From contig JAVIAB010000160.1 of NCBI GenBank assembly GCA_032433765.1, forward strand, positions 12,569,969-12,633,968: a stretch of 64,000 nucleotides of DNA. Direction: 5' to 3'. This DNA comes from Megaustenia siamemsis. Taxonomy: Eukaryota; Mollusca; Gastropoda; Stylommatophora; Ariophantidae. This document shows, in pieces, positions 56,966 to 64,000 of this stretch. The notes under the pieces were generated by a model, which saw only the letters and a program-made list of their open reading frames with translations, did not search any database and was not told the origin of the DNA. Within the stretch, counting starts at the first letter, position 1. Each line of letters begins with the position of its first letter. Made by a program: the position numbers and the translations under genes.

Positions 56966-58755
56966 TATAGTTATGTTGATATTCCATTTCTACTTTGCGA
57001 TATTCATGAAGCGAAGTTGTATGATTATGCTAAAATGATAATGTGTTTATAGTGTGAGTGGTATGAGTTAGTGAGGCCGTTCGCACACAGACCCGCTCGC
57101 TAGTGAGGGAGAAACAAATACAAACACTCCCACCGAAGCTCCAGCCTTGCCTCTCAACAAACAATACCAATAGTTATTTTCTTTCCTGCTACAATCGACT
57201 GCTCGCAATTAAGCTCTCACGGACCGCTCCTTGCAAGTGAAATTATCCATTGAAACCGTCGTACCGTGCAGTCCCTCATTAGCAAGGACATATGTACACA
57301 TTTCACACGGTGTCGACGTTTGCATTTGTGTTTTCTGCCAGTGTTGTGAATTAGACGGTGCGCATATTCGATTTTACGCCCGCGTTAGAATGCCCTGGTT
57401 AATTATTGTAGAATCAATCCGTAATTTCCATGTGAAATTCTAATACAGGGATTGGAACATATGGATTGTACTATTAGGACCGCCTTATAAGAATGGTTAT
57501 ATAGGCGTTTTTTTTTTTACTGAAAATTCGCAGTGTTTTTCTTTACGTTCTGTTGGCACTAGCGTAGGTGTCGATGTTTACACATTTTGTGTTGTAGATT
57601 AATTGTGTTGTTGACTTTTAGAGGCCTTCAAAACTAGTTCGAAGGCTGGACGGTTTAAAGTTTAGTTTTTTTTCTTTCATTGAAGTGCCATGGAAGACAA
57701 GAGCTGACTATGGGAAATGGTCTTGATACGAGAACAGAAGATGGCGTGATCATATGCGAAGAATGAAAATATCTGCACCTAACTTAGATAGTGCTCTTGA
57801 AATTCTTGGCATTCATCTTGAAAGTGGTGTTTGTTGCGTTGTGTCGTAGTTGATAACTAGGTTCGACATTTGCGCTTTTCGATTCTACATATTCGAATTC
57901 GTCAAGGCGGAAGTTTGCCACCGGTCGTATCTGCCATCTCTGCTGTCTTGGCAATGCCGGACAGCTTATCTTCGGAGCAATCACCAGAGATTGAACAAGA
58001 CATTAGTCAGCTATGGTTCTCAGACTCTGACGCCAGCAGACAACTACGAGTATTGATTGCTATTAATTCTTGAAGTTTGAAGAAACAAGGAATTATACCC
58101 GAGGGAAACCCACAATTAAATGGGAGAAACATGAAAGTGTACCCGAAGGAAAGCCCAACATTAGATGGGAACACAGAATGAGATAGTCCCAGGGGAGATC
58201 GAGAAATTGATGGAATCAATTCAGGATAGCGACATTTGATTGAATAGATTGGTTCTGTCTTGGGATAATAAACGCTTCGTTTTCTAATAGAAAAAACACA
58301 AGAATAGACACACTACGTAAGTTGTTTACTTTTCTTCTTGTTTTAAATTATTTTCATTTACAAAATGACACCATTTATTTATTTGTTTCGTTTCTCTTGT
58401 CAATTTCATTCCAAGATTTTTTTTAAAAATATCATACGTTAAATGTTCTAATACTTAACACTAAATGTGGAGTTAATTTGTGTACATTATGTTAACGGTC
58501 TCTTTGTTCATGCTTGCTAATTCAGCCAATTCAGGACATGGCTGGCTTAGCAACTGTCATATTCTAAACGTTGTGTTTTTTTTAAATTAAAATCACGCCT
58601 ATATATCATTGATTTGCTTAAGGAATGTACCGTTCACACATTTATGTTTATGAAAATGTACACACGCTAGTTTGTTTATGTTAATGTAGATTTAATATTG
58701 TTATTGCCAACACCCAATCATCGTCTGCAAATAGGGAGAGATACCATACGATTTA
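56966..58755. other. Unassigned 1.8 kb, contains repeat W
   Basis: Repeat W recurs at about 57438-57500. A plus-strand frame of 67 codons at 57870-58073 (MPDSLSSEQSPEIEQDISQL) is not low-complexity but matches nothing I know. A moderately GC-rich part at 57080-57380 may belong to an unknown element. No gene can be called. Confidence 0.3.
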
Positions 58756-59020
58756 GGGAGCCGCGATAGCTCAGTGGTTAGTGAACTGGACTACAAATGA
58801 CAAGAGGTAGGGTTCAATCCCAGACGACGGCTTCCGGGTTCATCCAGCCTTAAATGGGTACCGGATTTTTTTTCTAGGAAAATAAAGCGACACGGACGTA
58901 ATACCGACCACATTACCCCAAAAAATCATGTGCCGAAGGTCTGTAAAATTTATGGTCACTAACACCATATTCCCTATACGCCACTTGGCGTGACAGGGGC
59001 TCTTTACTTTTTTTTTTTTT
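58756..59020 (+). mobile_element. SINE-1, full-length
   Basis: The head 'gggagccgcgatagctcagt', body and end 'cgtgacaggggctctttac' with poly-T are present. The flanking duplication 'taccatacgattta' / 'taccatactcttta' (58742-58755 and 59021-59034) differs at two positions. Confidence 0.92.
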
Positions 59021-59239
59021 TACCATACTCTTTACTTAATCTGTTATCGTTGTTGCTTCTTTGCCTGCAGATTTAGTTATGTTTTGTTTTGACTGCACAT
59101 AGTGCTCCATGGTTCAAGTTGTCTTGTTAATGGGCAGAGTAAATAGGGTAGTAGTTGAATTGCTCTCTTGTCGCTAGATTTATCTTGGGTTCAGAAACAA
59201 ACCGACACCCACTAATTGACCCAACTAAAGTAAAAAATG
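59021..59239. other. No feature seen
   Basis: Spacer between SINE-1 and the 30-bp array. Confidence 0.3.
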
Positions 59240-60272
59240 AATGTTTATATAGCTCAGTGAGTTAATAAAGATATTAGCATGACTCAGTGAGTTAGTGAGG
59301 ATATTAACATGGCTCAGTGAGTTAGTGAAGATATTATCATGGCTCAGTGAGTTAGTGAGGATATTAACATGGCTCAGTGAGTTAGTGAGGATATTAACAT
59401 GGCTCAGTGAGTTAGTGAAGATATTATCATGGCTCAGTGAGTAATTGAAGATATTATCATGGCTCGGTGAGTTAGTGAAGATATTATCATGGCTCAGTGA
59501 GTTAGTGAAGATATTAACATGGCTCAGTGAGTTAGTGAAAATATTATCATGGCTCAGTGAGTTATTGAAGATATTATCATGGTTCAGTGAGTTATTAAAA
59601 ATATTATCATGGCTCAGTGAGTTAGTGAAGATATTGTCATGGCTCAGTGAGTTAGTGAGGATATTAACATGGCTCAGTTAGTTAGTGAAGATATTATTAT
59701 AATGGCTCAGTGAGTTAGTGAGGACATTAACATGGCTCAGTGAGTTAGTGAAGATATTAAATTGGCTCAATGAGTTAGTGAAGATATTAACATGGCTCAG
59801 TGAGTTAGTGAAGATATTACCATGGCTCAGTGAGTTAGTGAAGATATTAACATGGCTCAGTGAGTTAGTGAGGATATTAACCTTTATTCAGTGAGTTAGT
59901 GAAGATATTAACATGTCTCAGTGAGTTAGTGAAGATATTAACATGGCTCAGTGATTTAATGAAGATATTGACATGTCTCAGTGAGTTAATGATGATATTA
60001 ACATGGCTCAGTGAGTTAGTGAAGATATTAACATGGCTCAGTGAGTTAGTGAAGATATTAACATGGCTCAGTGAGTTAGTGAAGATATTAACATGGCTCA
60101 GTGAGTTAGTGAAGATATTAACATGGCTCAGTGAGTTAGTGAAGATATTAACATGGCTCAGTGAGTTAGTGAAGATATTAACATGGCTCAGTGAGTTAGT
60201 GAAGATATTAACATGGCTCAGTGAGTTAGTGAAGATATTAACATGGCTCAGTGAGTTAGTGAAGATGTTAAC
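59240..60272 (+). repeat. 30-bp minisatellite with a homogenised right end
   Basis: About 34 copies of 'ggctcagtgagttagtgaag' plus 'atattaacat'. Units at about 60000-60260 are nearly identical, while those to the left carry many variants. The repeated LSELVKILTW translation is an artefact of the 30-base unit. Confidence 0.96.
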
Positions 60273-60532
60273 GACGAGGTATGCCGTTGGTTTTTGAGTC
60301 CCCTCACCTCGAAACTTTTTTTGTTTACTGGTGTGTGTGGTCGTCAGCTTTCACCTCTGGCGAAGTCCCTATCTACTGGGAGCTGAGTTTTGCTGGTTAA
60401 TCCATTTTTTTGTTGGGCCTCCATCTCTTTTAAGTCTTCAGTACCGTACAACTAGACACTCAAACTGTTCACATATATGCATCATATACTATTTTCATGA
60501 GTGTATCATGTATTGAAAATTGTTTTTAAATG
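60273..60532. other. No feature seen
   Basis: Spacer without a recognised element. Confidence 0.3.
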
Positions 60533-60965
60533 TTATGTAGAGCCAGTTTTAACATATGGATGTGGATCATGGACAATAGGACAACAGATAAGAACATCAC
60601 TAGAGCCTGTAGAAATTGTGGTTTTACAGAAGAATGTTGAGAGAACCATGTACAGTTAAGCAGAGTAATGAAAACGTTATGGAAGAGCAAAGAGATAGCT
60701 AATTTACAATATTAGGAAGTAGCAATCATCATTTTTGGCCATGTAATGAGAAGGGAACAGCTGGAATATATTGTGACAACTGGAAGAGTTGAGGGACGAA
60801 GAAAAAGAGTGAAGCAAAGAGAAAAGTTACCAGACGGAATTAAGAGAATGGCTTATCAGAAGGTCAACAACAGAAATGATAAATAACTGTCGAGATCGAA
60901 AGTTGTGAAGAGACATGATCACGTACGCCAGCAGGCTTGGTACCTGATAATGACGATGATGATGA
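60533..60965 (+). mobile_element. LINE B 3' end fragment
   Basis: The plus strand matches LINE B from 'agccagttttaacatatgga' (the EPVLTYG block) through 'ggaatatattgtgacaactg' to 'gccagcaggcttggtacctg' and a GATGATGATGAT tail. Several frameshifts are present. Confidence 0.85.
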
Positions 60966-61154
60966 TCATATATTACTACTGGAAAGACTATCTCAACGAT
61001 AAAAGTAATCACAAATTAAGTGATGCATACAATATTGTAATATGTATAGTAACAACGTCATGGAGAGACTAGCACTAGAGACTACAACTGTTCAACAAAG
61101 GGATTTGGAGACTATGACCTATGGTGTCATCTTGACCTTGATCCTTCCAGCGTC
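60966..61154. other. No feature seen
   Basis: Short spacer. Confidence 0.3.
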
Positions 61155-61490
61155 GTTAGACGTGCCTGCCAACTTTGCTTCTCTTATAACTGTTCTTTTT
61201 ATAGTGTTTCTCTGGGTCTTCCTCTTTTCCTGTATCCGATGTTTTCCATAGAAGAACCTGTTTTAAAATCATTTGTTGTCTCTTCTTCAAAAAAATTCCG
61301 ACATATGTCCATCCTCTCTTCCTAACTGTAGATGAGATCGTTGTTTGCATGGCGATTTAATATTATCTCTATATTAGCTGAAATTCATACCATTGTACTC
61401 AGAGTATTCCTCTTAGGCATTTGTCTTCAAAAGCGTTCAGTTTTCTCTCAATGTCATGTGGTCATAATAATTTATAAAAGCCAATTTCAA
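61155..61490 (-). mobile_element. LINE fragment, family uncertain
   Basis: The minus strand reads FLKKRQQMILKQVLLWKTSDTGKEEDPEKHYKKN, which resembles the 'QALLWxxxGxRKRGRPKxT' tail block of non-LTR elements. A shifted upstream part (DIERKLNAFEDKCL) supports it. Confidence 0.55.
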
Positions 61491-61635
61491 GCCAAAATTG
61501 GAAAGAGCCAGCCAGAGTCGCGTTAGAAATAGTGATTAACACAAGGAGTAAAGACATCAAGATGCACCAAGATGCATAGAGATGCGAAGCTGCTGTAAAG
61601 CTGATGGTATTTCAATTTTAAAAAATAATAATAAT

Positions 61636-61930
61636 AAAGTGGTATGGAAACAGCTTTACGTGGTAATTAACAAAACAAAAGTTGACGTTTCGGCCAAGTA
61701 GGCCTTCAGAAAAACTGACCACGCTCTGGAAAGCAGGGAAGTGACCTTATTTTATTTCCATTATTAAGTATCTAGCATATTATCGCCATGCAGTTAGATT
61801 TGTGTATATATTCTTATATATATATATTTGTGTTGTTGTTTGTTGTTCCAGCTGAAGGCCTACTTGGTCGAAACGTCGACTTTTGTTTTGTTAATTACAA
61901 CGTAAAACTGTTACCATGCCACTATTTTTT
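61636..61930. repeat. Imperfect inverted repeat, about 75-base arms
   Basis: The left arm (61636-61708) contains 'attaacaaaacaaaagttga' and 'cgtttcggccaagtaggcc'. The right arm (61852-61930) is its reverse complement with a few changes. The arms carry a 'ctgaaggcctacttgg..cgaaacgt' motif reminiscent of the hammerhead core at 34050-34097 but without the UGAUGA part. It may be a foldback or Penelope-like terminal remnant. Confidence 0.75.
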
Positions 61931-62214
61931 TCTTTAAATGTGATTAACACAAGCAGCTCCAACTTGGCCAAGTCACCAGGCTGGAGCCGAGCACCTGGCG
62001 CAACAAACAGAAACGTTCATCATGTGCACCACAGACACAGATTCGGTAAGACAGGCACACACTTTGCCTGGCTCTAACTTAAAGACTGCCGAATATGCTT
62101 ACAAATCTGATAAAGTACAAACCAATAAAAGACTAAAACTATATAGGATGTGTTATCTTCGCGAACAAGACTAAGCTAAACAAGGAGTCAACTTTTCGAC
62201 CGACAGAATTGGAC
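61931..62214. other. No feature seen
   Basis: Spacer ahead of LINE D. Confidence 0.3.
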
Positions 62215-63250
62215 GAAAATAAAAAACAGAATCTTCTTCTTCTACCTTTCAGCTCCCAGTGGAGCATAGATCTTCAACAAACACTTTCCAAGTCATTCTG
62301 TTAAGACCATTCCATGTCTTCCCCATCATCTTCATCTCTGCTTCTATCTGTCTTCTCAAAGAATTCCTTGATCTTCCTCTTTGTCTTTTCCACTGAGGAT
62401 TCCAATAAAGCGCCTGTTGTGTAATACTCTCAGTTGGCTTCCGCTCTGTGTGCCCTATCCAGCGCCATCGTCTTCGCTGTATCTCTCTCCACTGGTACAT
62501 TTCCATAATTCTATGTTAGTGGTTTTGTTCTGCCATTTCCATCCTTTTATACTGCGTATGAATCCATTAATGAAAGTCTGTATTTTTATGATTGTCAATT
62601 TTGTTGTTCTCCATGTTTCACAGCCATATAATAGGACCGACTTAACATTTGAGTTGAAAATTTTTATTTTTGTATTTAACCTAATTTCTTTGGATTTCCA
62701 TATGTTTCCCAGTGCAATGAAAGCTCCTCTTACTTTTGATATCCTTATTCTGGTATCATTTTCTGTTCCTCCCTCTTTATCTATATTACTGCCCAGATAT
62801 ATGTAAGATTGTACGTCTAGTAGAGGTGTTTCTCCAAATTTTATTTCTATCTATCTATCTATTGACCTTTCGAGCCGAAGACGGCACATAGGGCAGAACC
62901 ACAATCTCAAAAAACAGAAACCTTGCGTGCCAAAATGGCACATATTGCAGAGATCACTGCTTCCAAAACTTATGGCTCTGTTTCCATAACAATACTTTTT
63001 ACAATGACAGCTTGTCAAGCTATCGATCAACCTCCTTAGTCGCCTTTTTTTTCTTTTTTTGCTTGCCAATTTTATTTGCTTATTGCCAACTGTATTAATT
63101 CTCATAATGTTAGTCTTATCTCTATTAATCTTCAGTCCTAGCTGTTGTGATCTCTCATCAAGTATGCTCATTTTATCCTGCATCTGTTGATGGCTGTGTG
63201 ATAGGAGAGCTATGTCATCAGAATACAAATCAGAAGTGATCGACATATTG
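62215..63250 (-). mobile_element. LINE D with partial RT domain, split by element S
   Basis: From 63246 downward the minus strand encodes DLYSDDIALLSHSHQQMQDK, then LGLKINRDKTNIMRINT. This is the reverse-transcriptase catalytic motif region, here YSDD where related elements usually have FADD, and the following palm/thumb segment. After element S (62848-63060) it continues LLDVQSYIYLGSN, LLYGCETWRTTK, FINGFIRSIKGWKW, RRRWRWIGHTERKPTESI, QALYWNPQWKRQRGRSRNS and FVEDLCSTGS. A 13-base deletion near 62490 shifts the frame relative to the 27.5-kb copy. The tail is a GAAGAAGAA repeat. It is the only RT catalytic motif seen in the window. Confidence 0.9.
62848..63060 (-). mobile_element. SINE-like element S with GATA tail, nested in LINE D
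   Basis: On the minus strand the order is 'ggcgactaaggaggttgatc', 'agcttgacaagctgtcattg', 'tatgtgccgtcttcggctcg' and four ATAG units. Near-identical 12-13-base direct repeats 'aaataaaattgg' and 'aaataaaatttgg' lie at about 63068-63080 and 62835-62847. They look like a target-site duplication, which would mean S moves by retroposition with a (GATA)n tail. Confidence 0.75.
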
Positions 63251-63302
63251 GTCTAGTTTCTTGTTTTTTATTGTTAATATCATTATCACTGTACACCGAA
63301 TA

Positions 63303-63600
63303 AATTCGTCATCGTTGAGTGTCGTCCCCGCATCGAAGGTTGGCTACCATGGAGCACCATTCCGCTCTGTCTCTTGCTTTCATGGTGCAGGTTGTTGTAA
63401 GCTGACCTGTCCATCTTTTGATGTTACTCGTCCATGTTAATCTTGGTCTGCCTCTGCCTCTTATACCTTGTATTTTATCTTCCAAGATTACTTTTAGTAG
63501 GCTGATGTATCTTTTAACATGCCCCCAAAAAATTTCATTTGTCTTGTTTGGATTATGTTTAGTAGTTCTCTTTTCATTTTTAGTTGGATCTTGTTCATTC
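63303..63600 (-). mobile_element. LINE A 3' end fragment
   Basis: The minus strand encodes FWGHVKRYISLLKVILEDKIQGIRGRGRPRLTWTSNIKRWTGQL, ARDRAEW and CSMVANLRCGDDTQR to a stop in one frame. It is open upstream into non-LINE sequence. Confidence 0.85.
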
Positions 63601-64000
63601 GACTTCCGTTTCCAAGATGGCGGATCTAGTCCACGTCCTCTCGATCGCTGCAGAAAATGCACCCAGGGTCTGATTAATTTCGGATCTTCATTGCACTTTT
63701 CTGCGTTAAAGTCAAAATGATGATATGCTTGATACATCTGTGTCGCTAAGACGAGGTCGTAGGTCGACAACAGTCCGTTTTTGACGAATCAAGTGTTGTG
63801 AGTGAGACATTCCACCGTCCAGACTTCATCTGTGCTTTACGTCACATTAGTGCTGTTCAAGACCGTTATTGGGATTCTTTGACGCAAGTTATTTCCACGT
63901 TACACATTAATGTAAACTACTTCGTCAGTCGCAGTTTTGTCTCTTTGGGGAAGTTGCTTCGTGTATTGTTCGTCGTAGACTGTTTACACTTGAGTAATCA
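63601..64000. other. Unassigned window end
   Basis: The minus-strand frame of LINE A continues upstream for about 58 codons (from 63770: MSTYDLVLATQMYQ...LDPPSWKRKSN) without similarity to the LINE. No promoter or splice signal can be argued, so I do not call a gene. Confidence 0.3.

Noticed and set aside
57870..58073. Possible N-terminus of a piggyBac-like protein
   Set aside because: The acidic Ser-rich sequence is only vaguely similar. No catalytic domain, TTAA site or terminal repeat was found nearby.

Overview
The window reads as intergenic DNA of an animal (eukaryote), made almost entirely of mobile-element remnants and tandem repeats. No host gene with recognisable exons, no rRNA, no convincing functional tRNA and no prokaryotic feature was found. 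tRNA-headed SINEs, many short non-LTR retrotransposon 3' ends, hAT and Tigger DNA transposons and very long GATA arrays suggest an invertebrate. My guess is a lophotrochozoan, most likely a mollusc, but this is inference and not proven by any gene here.

Layout. 0-7 kb: LINE ends, a SINE, an old 31-bp minisatellite now broken up by insertions, and an RNase H-bearing LINE fragment (5.2-6.6 kb). 8-13 kb: a 24-bp minisatellite and a decayed hAT element that encloses an unidentified Cys-rich ORF pair and a dispersed repeat. 13-18 kb: three tetranucleotide (GATA/CTAT) arrays, a 48-bp minisatellite, nested SINEs and a second RNase H-type LINE. 18-23 kb: LINE and SINE debris, including a hAT MITE inside a SINE. 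23.8-27.4 kb: three large back-to-back minisatellites. 27.5-30 kb: four LINE 3' ends. 32-39 kb: two solo LTRs of one family in opposite orientation, a hammerhead-ribozyme-like motif and four minisatellites. 39.8-49 kb: a LINE remnant, a 30-bp minisatellite, an inverted pair of SINEs and a minisatellite grown from a LINE 3' end. 50-53 kb: GAT-rich and other tandem arrays. 54-56.4 kb: a nearly intact Tigger/pogo-type transposon sitting inside a LINE. 58.7-64 kb: a SINE, a 30-bp minisatellite, LINE ends, an inverted repeat, and a LINE with reverse-transcriptase motif split by a SINE-like element.

How the parts relate. By my estimate tandem repeats occupy roughly a quarter of the window. At least four arrays can be traced by eye to mobile-element sequence: 38-bp units from a LINE 3' end, 34-bp units from a dispersed repeat called V here, 43-bp units from a LINE linker, and GATA tracts from the tails of a SINE-like element. 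Many insertions are nested and have readable target-site duplications, so their order of arrival can be worked out. Family names used here (LINE A-H, SINE-1 to SINE-6, R, S, U, V, W) are local labels only.
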